64,000 nt of DNA. Origin: Anabaena cylindrica PCC 7122. Its GTDB lineage: Bacteria; Cyanobacteriota; Cyanobacteriia; Cyanobacteriales; Nostocaceae. Position 1 is the stretch's first letter. Each line of letters starts with the position of its first letter. Position numbers and translations under genes: made by a program. Below are positions 18,780 to 27,720 of the stretch, one piece after another. The stretch lies in assembly GCF_000317695.1 (NCBI RefSeq), contig NC_019771.1, positions 4,950,001 through 5,014,000 on the forward strand, read 5' to 3'. The notes below the pieces were generated by a model. That model was given only the letters and a program-made list of their open reading frames with translations. It searched no databases and was not told the DNA's origin.

Positions 18780-20444
18780 TTACAAAACCTTAGCTAGATA
18801 CTGATGAATAAAACTTACACAAATAGAACCTTCCCCGACTCCTGAAGCAACGCGTTTCACAGAACCATGATGCACATCACCGACAGCAAAAATACCGGGT
18901 ATGCTGGTTTCTAGGAGGTAAGGATCTCTGTCTGCATACCATCCCTTTGGACGTTTCCCATCCTTAAACAAATCTGGGCCAGTGAGAATAAAACCGCGCT
19001 CATCTCGCTCTACAATGCCTTCTAACCAGTCGGTGTGAGGGACTGCACCGATAAAAATAAATAGTGAGTTAGCCGCGACGGTTTCCTGTTCATCGGTGAC
19101 ATTGTTAAGGATAGTTAAAGCTTCTAAACTATCTTCTCCTTTAGCTTCAATGACGCTGGAATTAAGTTGGACGATGATATTTTCTGTAGCGCCAATTTGG
19201 TCAACTAGATACTGTGACATTCCCTTAGCGAGATTGTCTGCGCGAACCAACATATGTACTTGTTTGGCAAATTTACTAAAGTGCATGGCTGCTTGTCCAG
19301 CGGAGTTAGCTCCCCCAATAATGTAGACTTGTTCATTACTACATTCCATTGCTTCAGTCATAGCTGCGCCATAATAGACACCGCGACCTGTGAGTTTTTC
19401 AATTCCGGGTACGTTTAAACGTCGCCAAGATACTCCCATTGCCAACATTAAGGCATGACAAGCAATTTCTGAACCGTCTTTAAGAAGGGCGTAACGATAG
19501 GAGTCGTTGATGCGAATACCGATGACTTCTTGGGGTGTGAGAATTTCTACACCAAAGCGTTTGGCTTGGGTAACTCCTCTTCTGGCTAAATCTGCACCGC
19601 TCAGACCGACAGGAAAGCCAAGATAGTTTTCAATTCTAGAGCTTGTACCGGCTTGTCCTCCTGGGGCTTCTCGTTCGATCATGACTGTTCTTAGCCCTTC
19701 TGATGCGCCATAAACTGCGGCGGCTAAACCAGCAGGGCCACCACCAATAATGGCTAGGTCATAAAATGGTTGTTTGGCTTGGGTTTGCAGTCCTACTTTT
19801 TCAGCGATTTGAATATTACTAGGTTTGACTAAACGTTCTCCGTTTCCTAGGATGACGAGGGGGAGGCTGAGTTTGTTTTCACCACTGTAGTTGAGTAAAT
19901 CTTGGGCTTCTTGGTCGCGTTCAATGTCTAACCATTGATAGGGAACATGATTGCGGGCGAGGAAATCTTTGATGTTATGGGAGTCAGGAGACCAACGATT
20001 ACCAACAACGCGAATGCCTTCAAAGGGTGGATGGTAGGAGGCTAACCAGTCATCAAGTAAGTCGTTGAGTATGGGATATAAACGTTCTTCTGGTGGGTCC
20101 CAAGGTTTGGTGAGGTAGTAGTTGATATTGGTTTTATTGATGGCTGCAATCGCAGCGTCGGTATCAGCGTAGGCTGTGAGTAATGCTCTTTTGGCTTCGG
20201 GAAAGATGGTGATTGCTTCTTGGAGAAATTCGATCCCGGTCATTTGCGGCATTCGCTGATCTGCCAGAAATAAAGCTACTGTTTCATTGCGTAATTTTAA
20301 TTCTTTGATGGCTTCTAGTGCCTGTGCGCCTGAGTCTGCGCGTAAGATGCGGAAGCGATCGCCATATTCTCGCCGTAGATCACGAGCGATCGCTTGTAAC
20401 ACCTGTGGGTCATCATCCACCGTCAGAATCATCGGTTTATTCAT
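18780..20444 (-). CDS. Response regulator fused to glutaredoxin-like and thioredoxin-reductase-like domains
   Basis: A 554-residue three-part protein. Residues 1-130 are a receiver domain (VDDD at 9-12, phospho-acceptor Asp62 in ADQRMP, Thr90, Lys113 in TKPW). Residues 143-220 have a glutaredoxin-like fold with RWSPDSHN where a redox CxxC would sit. Residues 228-554 are a thioredoxin-reductase-like flavoprotein, with FAD site IIGGGPAG (232-239), NAD(P) site GGANSAGQ (377-384) and C-terminal FAVGDV. The disulfide motif CATC expected near residue 360 is replaced by YYGAAMTE, so it cannot act as a classical thioredoxin reductase. It is more likely a phosphorylation-controlled NAD(P)H-FAD sensor or oxidase. 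Two histidine kinases lie downstream on the same strand. Confidence 0.88.
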   Translation of the reverse strand: MNKPMILTVDDDPQVLQAIARDLRREYGDRFRILRADSGAQALEAIKELKLRNETVALFLADQRMPQMTGIEFLQEAITIFPEAKRALLTAYADTDAAIAAINKTNINYYLTKPWDPPEERLYPILNDLLDDWLASYHPPFEGIRVVGNRWSPDSHNIKDFLARNHVPYQWLDIERDQEAQDLLNYSGENKLSLPLVILGNGERLVKPSNIQIAEKVGLQTQAKQPFYDLAIIGGGPAGLAAAVYGASEGLRTVMIEREAPGGQAGTSSRIENYLGFPVGLSGADLARRGVTQAKRFGVEILTPQEVIGIRINDSYRYALLKDGSEIACHALMLAMGVSWRRLNVPGIEKLTGRGVYYGAAMTEAMECSNEQVYIIGGANSAGQAAMHFSKFAKQVHMLVRADNLAKGMSQYLVDQIGATENIIVQLNSSVIEAKGEDSLEALTILNNVTDEQETVAANSLFIFIGAVPHTDWLEGIVERDERGFILTGPDLFKDGKRPKGWYADRDPYLLETSIPGIFAVGDVHHGSVKRVASGVGEGSICVSFIHQYLAKVL

Positions 20445-20489
20445 AATTTTTTCTTTGTTTTTTCCAATTCTGATTATTGTGCAAAATAG

Positions 20490-20597
20490 ATACAGCTGTA
20501 TGCATTTGAATGAGGTAAATCATAGCCCCCTCCTCGCAAGCGGGGAGGGGGTTGGGGGTGGGGTTTTTGTATCTCAATCAACCGATAACCGTTATAG
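20490..20597. mobile_element. MITE-like element, TATAGCGGT...ACCGCTATA family (copy A)
   Basis: A non-coding element of about 108 bp. It contains TGCATTTGAATGA, CATAGCCCCCTC, a C/G-rich hairpin and TTGTATCTCAATCAACCG, ending in AACCGTTATA. The same blocks in the same order occur in reverse orientation at 63887-63977, where the ends are perfect 9 bp inverted repeats. Confidence 0.6.
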
Positions 20598-20696
20598 CAA
20601 TCCAGAAAAGTTGTCATAGCTTGAATCGCGTAGCCATACAGAAAAAGACTTTTACTCCTGATTCATAACTCCTGGATTCTGCTATATTACTGCAAA

Positions 20697-21629
20697 TTAC
20701 ATACCTAAATTATTACTATCTTGTTGATTCACTACCAAGCGCAAAACTGATAAAACCAAAATTATTAAAAATAACACCAAACCAATTGTACAAGCATAGC
20801 TAATTTCTAAATTACTAAATGCTTGCTCATACAAATAGTAAACAATTGTTTTCGAGCTATTGAGAGGGCCACCCCCAGTCATTATGTAAACTTCTTCAAA
20901 TACTTTAGTAGCCGAAATCGCTGAAATTACTGCTACCAAAGCTAAATAAGGCTGCATTAAAGGAATAGTTATATCCCAATGTTTACGAATACTATCTGAA
21001 CCATCAATTGCTGCTGCTTCATAGATATCAACAGGAATAGATTGCAGTCCAGCTAAATAAATTACCATATAGTAACCTAAACCCTTCCAAATCGTCACAG
21101 CCATGACACTAGCAAGAGAAATGGGTACAATTCCTAATATTTTTACTGGGCTAGTTAGCCAAGGAATTCCTTCGGGAAATATATTTAAAGTTTTGATAAA
21201 TTGATTTAGTAATCCGTTCTCAGCATATAACCATTTCCAAGCTATCCCCGCAACTACCATTGAGATTACCACAGGGGTGTAATATGCAGTTCTAAACCAA
21301 TTCATTCCCCGCAGTTTTTGATTTACCAAAATTGCCAAAATTAAGGGAGCAATTACCAAGATTGGCACAACACCAACAAGATAGAGAAAGGTATTTTCTA
21401 AGGTTTTCCAAAAAACAACATCTTTCCACAAACGAAAAAAGTTGTCAAACCCTACCAATTTAGGTGCTTCCCCAATATCTTGGTAACTAGTAAAGCTAAG
21501 GTAAAAGGCTTGTAGGGCTGGCCAAAAAACAGTTAAGCTTAAGATCGCTAAAGCTGGTAATAAAAATAAATAAGGCGTTAATTTCTGTTGAATAAAAATC
21601 CGCTTATTAGGCATGAATTGATCAAACAT
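20697..21629 (-). CDS. ABC-type sugar transporter permease (MalF/UgpA type)
   Basis: A 310-residue inner-membrane protein with six predicted helices, including YLFLLPALAILSLTVFWPAL and the C-terminal GLVLFLIILVLSVLRLVV. The cytoplasmic EAA loop EAAAIDGSDSIRKHWDITIP contacts the ATPase in this family. CUT1-type permeases import oligosaccharides or glycerol derivatives. No binding protein, second permease or ATPase is adjacent, so it must work with subunits encoded elsewhere. The substrate cannot be read from sequence. Confidence 0.82.
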   Translation of the reverse strand: MFDQFMPNKRIFIQQKLTPYLFLLPALAILSLTVFWPALQAFYLSFTSYQDIGEAPKLVGFDNFFRLWKDVVFWKTLENTFLYLVGVVPILVIAPLILAILVNQKLRGMNWFRTAYYTPVVISMVVAGIAWKWLYAENGLLNQFIKTLNIFPEGIPWLTSPVKILGIVPISLASVMAVTIWKGLGYYMVIYLAGLQSIPVDIYEAAAIDGSDSIRKHWDITIPLMQPYLALVAVISAISATKVFEEVYIMTGGGPLNSSKTIVYYLYEQAFSNLEISYACTIGLVLFLIILVLSVLRLVVNQQDSNNLGM

Positions 21630-22213
21630 AGTTATGCTTAAACTCTCAGTAGTGTGTATTCTACATTATATAAAATATATATATTACATTAAGTGCAGTT
21701 GATTTAGTTTTCATCAGAACTTACGGATAAGTAAGGTGAACATCAAACTTTACCAAATGTAAAATCTCAACTTCTTTGACTTCCTACGTAATTTCCACAA
21801 TTAGCTAATCATATTCAGAACAAACTTAGCACATTTTTTTGATAATTATAACTAATACATGGTCATCTAAAATGTATCAATGATTAGTCAATTTTTAGAA
21901 ATTTGAATATTGACTTTAATTGACAATTTTTTGTTCCCCTAAATTTAGCGAATGCGAATTATTTGCAATTCTCTCATGAGATTATATTATCAAAACCCTT
22001 TCTAGGTAACACTTCCATTGATTATTATGGACAAACATAATTTACTTTCACCATGCAAACAGACAGCAAGTAAGTTAATTAGTAATCCTTAGTTTTTTAT
22101 ATATTTTGCGTTATATTTACTTTATAAAATGTTACTTTTAAGACTTTGATTTTTAACCCGAAAGTATTGGTATAATTTTTCAAGTGCATAACAACACTGT
22201 GAGGAGCAAGACT
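21630..22213. promoter_or_regulatory. AT-rich divergent intergenic region with a candidate promoter
   Basis: This 580 bp gap separates the divergent permease and beta-barrel genes and contains no gene. TATAAT at 22171-22176 is a good -10 box; the only nearby -35-like hexamer is TTGATT, at a loose 19 bp spacing. GAGGAG at 22201-22206 sits seven bases before TTG 22214 and decides the start of the beta-barrel gene. Confidence 0.45.
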
Positions 22214-23272
22214 TTGACAAACGCAAAATTTTCGACTATGGTAGCCCTTAGTTGGGTGAGGTTTATAGGAGCAGCTATCCTAAGTTGCCTTTTTGTCGCT
22301 ACAGCTATTTCACGCAAGCCCGCATCTGCTGTTGAGAACTTACTTATTGAAAATCAAAGCAGTGAAGTAATTTCTAACCAAACTTCGCAACTATCTTCTT
22401 TACCTGATCAACAAAAGGTGACAGCAGAAGAAACAGCACTGGCACAAAAGCTAGTGGATTCCCAACAAGTTGAACCTATTGCTATTAAGCAGCAACCAAA
22501 ACTAATTGCTCAAATAGATTCTTCTGGAAGTGTCGGAGATACTTTTGGTGAAAGTAATGAATTGCGCCAACAGTTGTTAATCGAACCCATTGTGGGATCA
22601 ACAGGCAAACGTCGATTAACCGCAGCACCTTCATCAAGTGCTGGTACACCTACCGCTTATGGTGCAAGTTTTGGTCAAGCATTCATTGGTGGTGGAGCAT
22701 TCTTCCCCCTAGAAGACGGCGATGTTGACGGTTCTCTGTCTCTTGGTTTCGGTTTAGGAGATGCAGTAAAATCTGTGGGTCTAGAAGTTGCCACTAATAT
22801 CATTAGTGTCGGTGGTCAAGAAGAAAACCTCGGCGACTTTGGTGATAGTGGAACCGTTGGTTTTAAACTACATAAATATTTACCAGATGGTACAGCAGTA
22901 GCTGTTGGTTGGTCAAACCCAGTCAAATGGGGAGAAGCAAACCAAGCAAAAGAGACCATCTACGGAGTAGTTACCAAATCATTTAATCTAGTAACTGTTT
23001 CTGTCGGTCTTGGTTCTGGTAGCTTTGCATCTAAAGGTGCGCGTCAAGCTAATGAAAATGCAGTGAATGTTTTTGGTAGTTTAGGTTTAAGAGTTGCACC
23101 AGCAGCATCTCTGGTGAGCAGTTGGACTGGAAACAGTCTCAACCTAGGAGCTTCTTTTGTTCCTTTGAAGAATACTCCCATAGTTGTTAATACCATTTTC
23201 ACCGACGTAACTGATAATTTGAATAATGGTGTTGGCTTTAGTCTGAGTGCAGGGTATATTTTCCAGTTCTAA
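22214..23272 (+). CDS. Predicted outer-membrane beta-barrel protein
   Basis: A protein of about 352 residues starting at TTG 22214. That codon is chosen because a strong ribosome site, GAGGAG, lies seven bases upstream; an in-frame GTG at 22184 has none. A signal segment (FIGAAILSCLFVATAISRKP) is followed by a Gln/Ser-rich linker. From about residue 150, alternating strands (ASFGQAFIGGGAFFPL, GSLSLGFGLGDAV, NSLNLGASFVPL) end in AGYIFQF, with the terminal Phe typical of outer-membrane barrels recognised by Omp85. I recognise no named family. It lies 40 bp upstream of another exported protein, so the two are probably cotranscribed. Confidence 0.68.
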   Translation: MTNAKFSTMVALSWVRFIGAAILSCLFVATAISRKPASAVENLLIENQSSEVISNQTSQLSSLPDQQKVTAEETALAQKLVDSQQVEPIAIKQQPKLIAQIDSSGSVGDTFGESNELRQQLLIEPIVGSTGKRRLTAAPSSSAGTPTAYGASFGQAFIGGGAFFPLEDGDVDGSLSLGFGLGDAVKSVGLEVATNIISVGGQEENLGDFGDSGTVGFKLHKYLPDGTAVAVGWSNPVKWGEANQAKETIYGVVTKSFNLVTVSVGLGSGSFASKGARQANENAVNVFGSLGLRVAPAASLVSSWTGNSLNLGASFVPLKNTPIVVNTIFTDVTDNLNNGVGFSLSAGYIFQF

Positions 23273-23312
23273 TCATCTAAATTTTTTCACTGCTGAAATT
23301 TAAGGCAAAAGC

Positions 23313-24023
23313 ATGAGTAAGCAAAAATTGACCTTCAAAGTTGGCCTAGTATTGATGTTATTGAGTTCTCTAGTGGTTTCCCCTCTCAGAACCAATGCTG
23401 GTCAGTTTGTTGTTCCAGGAACTAGTCCAGATTCATCGGGTGTGACTGGTGATAGTTTCGGTTTTGGTAATCAAGGAACACAATCAGGTGATGGCGTGTC
23501 TGTGGGTAATGATGGGATAATTAATCCCTCACCCAGAATTCAAGATAAGTTGAATTTAACTGCTGTCAATATCATTAACAGTTTTAAGAGAAATAGCCTC
23601 ATTATCATTCTTGTCATAGGCAGAGAAGGTGCTGAAAATGCAGCCACAACGGTAAACACCCAATTTGTCAATTTAGGTGCTTCATCGTCAACAGTGCAAG
23701 AATTAGTAAAAAACCTATTTCGTCTTTGCTTCTCTCGTATAGCCTCTGTTCCTGGGCTTCCTGTTGGGCAATTAACCCCAGGACAGCCAGTAGCAAGTAC
23801 TAAATCTCTAAAGACTATTTCTGTGATTGCCCAGGTAGATCCAACAAATAATATCGACATTAATACAGCGAATGTGGATATCAATCAGTTGAATGCTGCT
23901 ATTAGTGCCTACAACCAGATTGTTCGTGAAAGTAATGTTGAGACTCTTAAGAAGCTTTCGCAAGATGAAAATTTTCAAGAAGCTGGTAGAGTGCTGAGAG
24001 AGCTAAGGGCTGCTCTTCAATAG
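23313..24023 (+). CDS. Exported hypothetical protein, partner of the beta-barrel gene
   Basis: A 236-residue protein with a clear signal peptide (VGLVLMLLSSLVVSPLRTNA, cleavage before GQFVV). The mature region has a Gly/Ser/Asp-rich start, a central segment with NSLIIILVIGREGAENAA, and a helical C-terminus (ESNVETLKKLSQDENFQEAG). I do not recognise the family. The spacing of 40 bp and the hairpin after its stop suggest a two-gene operon with the barrel gene. It is probably periplasmic or cell-surface. Confidence 0.62.
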   Translation: MSKQKLTFKVGLVLMLLSSLVVSPLRTNAGQFVVPGTSPDSSGVTGDSFGFGNQGTQSGDGVSVGNDGIINPSPRIQDKLNLTAVNIINSFKRNSLIIILVIGREGAENAATTVNTQFVNLGASSSTVQELVKNLFRLCFSRIASVPGLPVGQLTPGQPVASTKSLKTISVIAQVDPTNNIDINTANVDINQLNAAISAYNQIVRESNVETLKKLSQDENFQEAGRVLRELRAALQ

Positions 24024-24062
24024 GCTGATCCTATATACCTCATGCAATAATTTATTAAATGT

Positions 24063-24096
24063 TACCATGTCTTTCTCAGAAAGCATGGTAATTTTC
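24063..24096 (+). terminator. Probable terminator of the beta-barrel operon
   Basis: ACCATG-T-CTTTCT pairs with AGAAAG-CATGGT around a single-base loop, with one bulged T. A T-rich stretch (AATTTTCTT) follows. It lies 40 bp after the stop of the exported protein. The stem is long but AT-rich. Confidence 0.5.
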
Positions 24097-24395
24097 TTAT
24101 TACACTTTCTTTTACCTTATTGCCTGGATAAAACCTCTCACATTAAAAACAATTTTCATATTGGTATGAATAGCTGCCAATGCATTAACTAAGATAAAAA
24201 TAAAATTCAGTGCAAAGTTTAGATAAAGTTTAGATTGTATTATGAGCTATTTCTAATGTAACGTGCATAATGAAGCATCACTAGTAAGCAATGATCTTAT
24301 TAGCAACTTGATATCAAGGCTTTCGCCATTTATAAAGGAATATAAGAGTAATTTAAGGAAAAATTTTTTCTACAAATGCCAAGCTTTTTGAATAA

Positions 24396-25982
24396 ATGTC
24401 TTACCAGATTCAAAGTGAATTCGGTTACAGTCTCAAAAATTTAACCTCAGTTTTGTTAGTGAAAACAGCAGCATTAGAGTACAGAGCTAATTTACTAGTA
24501 GTTGATGATCATCCAGATAACTTACGTACATTATCTGTCATCCTTAGCAAGGAGGGGTACAAAGTTAGAAAAGCAATCAGTGGAGAAGTTGCCTTAGATA
24601 CAGTTAAAGTTGACGCACCGGATCTGATTCTGTTGGATATCAAGATGCCAAACCTTGATGGCTATACAGTCTGCTCAATGCTGAAAAAAAACCATGAAAC
24701 TCGTCATATTCCCATCATTTTTCTAAGCGCCCTGAACACTGCTGCTGATAAAGTAAAAGGGTTTGAAATGGGAGGTGTTGACTACATTACCAAACCTTTT
24801 CAAGCAGAAGAAGTATTAATTAGAGTTCATCATCAACTCACTATTGTTAGACAAGGACAAGAACTTTATCAACATAATCAGGTTTTAGTCAAAGAAATTC
24901 AGGAGCGCAAGCGAATTGAAACCAAACTTAAATTGTTACTAACAACAATTAATTTAGTCGGTCAAGCCCCCGATTTACATCATGCTCTAGAGGATGTTTT
25001 GCGTGAGGTTTGTCGAATGATTGATTGGGACTATGGTGAGGCTTGGATTACAGACTTAGATGGGACATCATTGCAACTAAGTCAAGCTTACTACAATTGT
25101 TCTGATCAAGCTTTAAGACAGTTTCATGAAGCAAGTTTAAATTACACTTTTACTTATGGAGTAAAACTTATAGGACGAGTTTGGGCAACGCAGCAACTGG
25201 AATGGATTGAAGATATTTTACAAGTGGGGGAAGATGTATTTTTAAGGCTTGAACTAGTGCAGGGTGCAGGATTAAAAACTGCATTTGCTGTACCCATTAC
25301 CATAGAGGGAGAGGTACTAGTGGTGATGTGTTTTTTCAAGCGATCGCTCTTAGACTATAATTCAGAACTTGTAGAGTTAGTAAAGGCTGTTGCTCTAGAA
25401 TTAGGTGGATTTATTGCCCGCAAAAAGACTGAGGAAGCTCTTAAACAAGCAAATAAAGAATTACTCCGGTTAGCAAATCTAGATGGATTAACACAAATTG
25501 CCAATCGTAGATGTTTTGATGACGCACTCAGTCATGAGTGGCTACGACTAAAAAGAGAAAGATTACCCTTGGCTCTGCTCCTGGGCGATATAGATTATTT
25601 TAAGTATTATAACGATTACTATGGTCATCAGGCAGGTGATGAATGTCTGCGGCAAGTAGCACAGGCATTGGTACAAAGCTGCAACCGACCTGCTGATTTA
25701 GTCGCTCGCTATGGTGGAGAAGAGTTTGTGATTTTACTACCCAATACTGATTTAGAAGGAGCAATTTATATCACCAATAAAATTCAACAAGAAATAGCCA
25801 AGATGGCCATCCCGCACCAATGTTCTTTAGCAAATGAGTTAGTAACATTGAGTATTGGTATTAGCAGTATGATTCCTACAGACGAGACTGCACCAGAAGA
25901 TATGATTGCCGCAGCAGACCAAGCACTTTACAGGTCAAAAGCCCAAGGACGCAATACTTACTGTGTATATTATAGAGGCTAA
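24396..25982 (+). CDS. Response regulator diguanylate cyclase (REC-GAF-GGDEF)
   Basis: A 528-residue signalling protein. The receiver domain covers about residues 31-145, with VDDH at 36-39, phospho-acceptor Asp81, Ser111 and Lys133. A GAF-like domain spans about 185-340. The GGDEF domain covers 360-525, with LGDIDYFKYYNDYYGH and the active loop GGEEF at 440-444. The inhibitory I-site RPAD is present at 431-434, five residues before the loop. The enzyme should make cyclic di-GMP from GTP, controlled by phosphorylation and a GAF ligand. No partner kinase is adjacent. Confidence 0.92.
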   Translation: MSYQIQSEFGYSLKNLTSVLLVKTAALEYRANLLVVDDHPDNLRTLSVILSKEGYKVRKAISGEVALDTVKVDAPDLILLDIKMPNLDGYTVCSMLKKNHETRHIPIIFLSALNTAADKVKGFEMGGVDYITKPFQAEEVLIRVHHQLTIVRQGQELYQHNQVLVKEIQERKRIETKLKLLLTTINLVGQAPDLHHALEDVLREVCRMIDWDYGEAWITDLDGTSLQLSQAYYNCSDQALRQFHEASLNYTFTYGVKLIGRVWATQQLEWIEDILQVGEDVFLRLELVQGAGLKTAFAVPITIEGEVLVVMCFFKRSLLDYNSELVELVKAVALELGGFIARKKTEEALKQANKELLRLANLDGLTQIANRRCFDDALSHEWLRLKRERLPLALLLGDIDYFKYYNDYYGHQAGDECLRQVAQALVQSCNRPADLVARYGGEEFVILLPNTDLEGAIYITNKIQQEIAKMAIPHQCSLANELVTLSIGISSMIPTDETAPEDMIAAADQALYRSKAQGRNTYCVYYRG

Positions 25983-26044
25983 TTACCGATTATTCCCAAT
26001 TACAAATGATAGGAACTTCCAAATAAAAAAAGCCCCCAATTTTT

Positions 26045-26134
26045 AGGGTGGGTTATTGCCGCTTAACCCACTATTATCCCTAAATTGATGCCTAAGTTGA
26101 TGATGAATTACGGACTACTTTGCTAACCCACCCT
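26045..26134. repeat. Short element with AGGGTGGGTTA terminal inverted repeats
   Basis: Perfect 11 bp inverted ends enclose 68 bp of non-coding sequence 62 bp after the diguanylate cyclase stop. Confidence 0.55.
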
Positions 26135-26429
26135 AGTATGTTTTGGTATAGATATTTTATTGATATAAAATAATCAAATTTAATTGTTAAGAACTAATAA
26201 GTTAATTGTTAACATTAACTTATTAGACTATCATTCCAATAGAAACTAGCGTTCCACTGAAACTGTTAGAAAAACGCGTATTTTTTCTGGCAGCAAAATA
26301 TTAGTGGTACTGAAGATAGAATCGCCAAGAAATTGTTAATATTTCAGACAATTGAATTTTAAGAAAATTGGCTAATATTCCTGTCTTCTAAACTTTAGTT
26401 GATGATACGTACACAACTGATGGAATCTC

Positions 26430-26466
26430 AGCGCCAGATTTTAATCCGCTTTCACTGGCGCTTTTT
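26430..26466 (+). terminator. Strong Rho-independent terminator without an adjacent gene
   Basis: AGCGCCAG (26430-26437) pairs perfectly with CTGGCGCT (26455-26462) around a 17-base loop, followed by TTTT. The nearest forward gene ended about 450 bp earlier, so it may end a small RNA. Confidence 0.6.
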
Positions 26467-26757
26467 CATAGCGATGTGTCTTACATATCCCGATTAAAAA
26501 ATCACCTCCAGCAAAGTTCAGTTACTGGAGGATAGAATCAAAGACATTGGAATGTGGACTAGTCTTGATACCAATTTATCCTGCTCACCAAGCAATTCAC
26601 TCTATCGGAGGGAAAGGTTTGTTAGTTATCTTCAATACGTCAAATGATGGATTTTTGTAATTTTCCTGGTAGCTCAAAATTCTCTTGAATTAAGGAATTA
26701 GGACTTTATACCGAACCCTCTATACCAAAAATATGGCATCAATATAGATGTGCTACC

Positions 26758-26789
26758 AAAACCGCTTAGGAACTCCCTCAAGCGGTTTT
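26758..26789. terminator. Bidirectional terminator-like hairpin
   Basis: AAAACCGCTT and AAGCGGTTTT form a perfect 10 bp stem around a 12-base loop. The A and T ends allow termination in either direction. Confidence 0.5.
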
Positions 26790-26884
26790 GTAGTAATTTT
26801 CTTAGCTTGTTTATATACCGAATGATTAAAATTGGCCAAATCTTGGTGCTTTTTAGGCAAATAAATCATCAGGCATATTAGTCA

Positions 26885-26942
26885 GGTGCGTCAGATGCCG
26901 AAAATCTGTTAATTTTTACCGAATTTTGGAGTCTGACGCACC
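26885..26942. repeat. Short element with GGTGCGTCAGA inverted ends
   Basis: Perfect 11 bp inverted repeats, GGTGCGTCAGA and TCTGACGCACC, bound a 58 bp AT-rich non-coding unit. Confidence 0.5.
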
Positions 26943-26981
26943 CTACAATCTTACATTGAGTGTGACACGCAGTTTTAGTTA

Positions 26982-27013
26982 TAAAAAAAGACCCCCGGTT
27001 ATAGACCGAGGGA
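26982..27013 (-). terminator. Minus-strand terminator
   Basis: On the minus strand CCCTCGGT pairs with ACCGGGGG (one mismatch), and TC plus seven T follow. It could end transcripts from the lipoprotein gene or the dead transposase to its right. Confidence 0.5.
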
Positions 27014-27156
27014 TTCTGCAAGTCGGAAATATCGCACAAAGACATTCGCGAATCTAGGATAACAATGCAACAAACAGAAAATCTGCCAAAATGCCAAATA
27101 CAAAAAGCTTTAGTATCTAAGTAATCAATAAATCAATAAAATAGTATTATTTTAGG

Positions 27157-27440
27157 ACTAGCCCTTTCAAGGTGACTAAGAGGATGTTTGAAAACTTTGT
27201 CGTGTGGGATCTAACACTTGTAGATCCCCCTAAATCCCCTTTAAAAAGGGGGACTTTGAAGAATTTAGCCCCCTTTAAAAAGGGTGGATCTCAATCGATT
27301 CTGATACTTTTCAAACATCCTCTAATGGAAATACGTCATTTCCATGAGATTATCTTAAACCCTCTGCCCATATTTGGGGTTTTTTGAAGGTTTAAACAAC
27401 AAATCTTCGTTCCAAATTTCACCACCTTGAAAGGGCTAGT
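27157..27440. mobile_element. Element with ACTAGCCCTTTCAAGGTG inverted ends, carrying a nested MITE
   Basis: Perfect 18 bp inverted repeats lie at 27157-27174 and 27423-27440. The interior is non-coding and contains a complete 145 bp GAGGATG-family MITE. The right end directly truncates the IS630-type transposase remnant at its LAKDT codons. Confidence 0.7.
27179..27323. mobile_element. MITE-like element, AGAGGATGTTTGAAAA family (copy 2, intact)
   Basis: This is the best copy of the family. The ends AGAGGATGTTTGAAAA and TTTTCAAACATCCTCT are perfect 16 bp inverted repeats. CTAA occurs at both boundaries (27176-27179 and 27322-27325). The interior has a C/G hairpin around CCCCTTTAAAAAGGGG-like arms and no frame. 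Confidence 0.75.
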
Positions 27441-27607
27441 ATCTTTGGCCAAGCGTTTTCCAATTTCTTGCTGCTTCTTCATCTGCCCGCTTTTTATCCA
27501 CCACAGCATCATCAGTTTTTCTTTCTGATTCCCTAAGTTGGCTGTTTGTAGACGTTTTTAAGTTCTTCTTTGCTCTCTGCTATTTCAATCTTAAAAGGGC
27601 GGCTCAT
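27438..27607 (-). pseudogene. IS630-type transposase remnant, frameshifted and truncated
   Basis: Reading left from the ATG at 27607 gives MSRPFKIEIAESKEELKNVY, ending in a stop at 27533. A shift of frame there continues as KEKLMMLWWIKSGQMKKQQE and then IGKRLAKDT, up to the edge of the element at 27440. These two pieces, in order, match the N-terminal helix-turn-helix region of cyanobacterial IS630-family transposases. The rest of the gene, including the DDE domain, is missing. The remnant cannot make a transposase. Confidence 0.7.
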
Positions 27608-27720
27608 GGTTATTTTATTTTATCAAGTTTGTTCCTTTTATTATATGCAGCTTCATATAAAAATGGTATGACTTACATAATAACTTATTCAAGGACTTCA
27701 ATGTCATCTTGTTCCGCTTA

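Larger units (their letters stand above)
25983..27156. other. Long gene-free region with several strong hairpins
   Basis: Nearly 1.2 kb has no credible frame on either strand. It contains an inverted repeat AGGGTGGGTTA/TAACCCACCCT (26045-26134), terminators at 26430-26466 and 26758-26789, a CCTCCAG/CTGGAGG hairpin near 26506-26532, a GGTGCGTCAGA/TCTGACGCACC element (26885-26942) and a minus-strand terminator (26982-27013). Two forward terminators without an obvious gene in front suggest small RNAs; this is not proven. Confidence 0.5.

Noticed and set aside
27172..27387. 71-codon plus-strand frame
   Set aside because: Lies entirely across the nested mobile elements and has no protein-like pattern.
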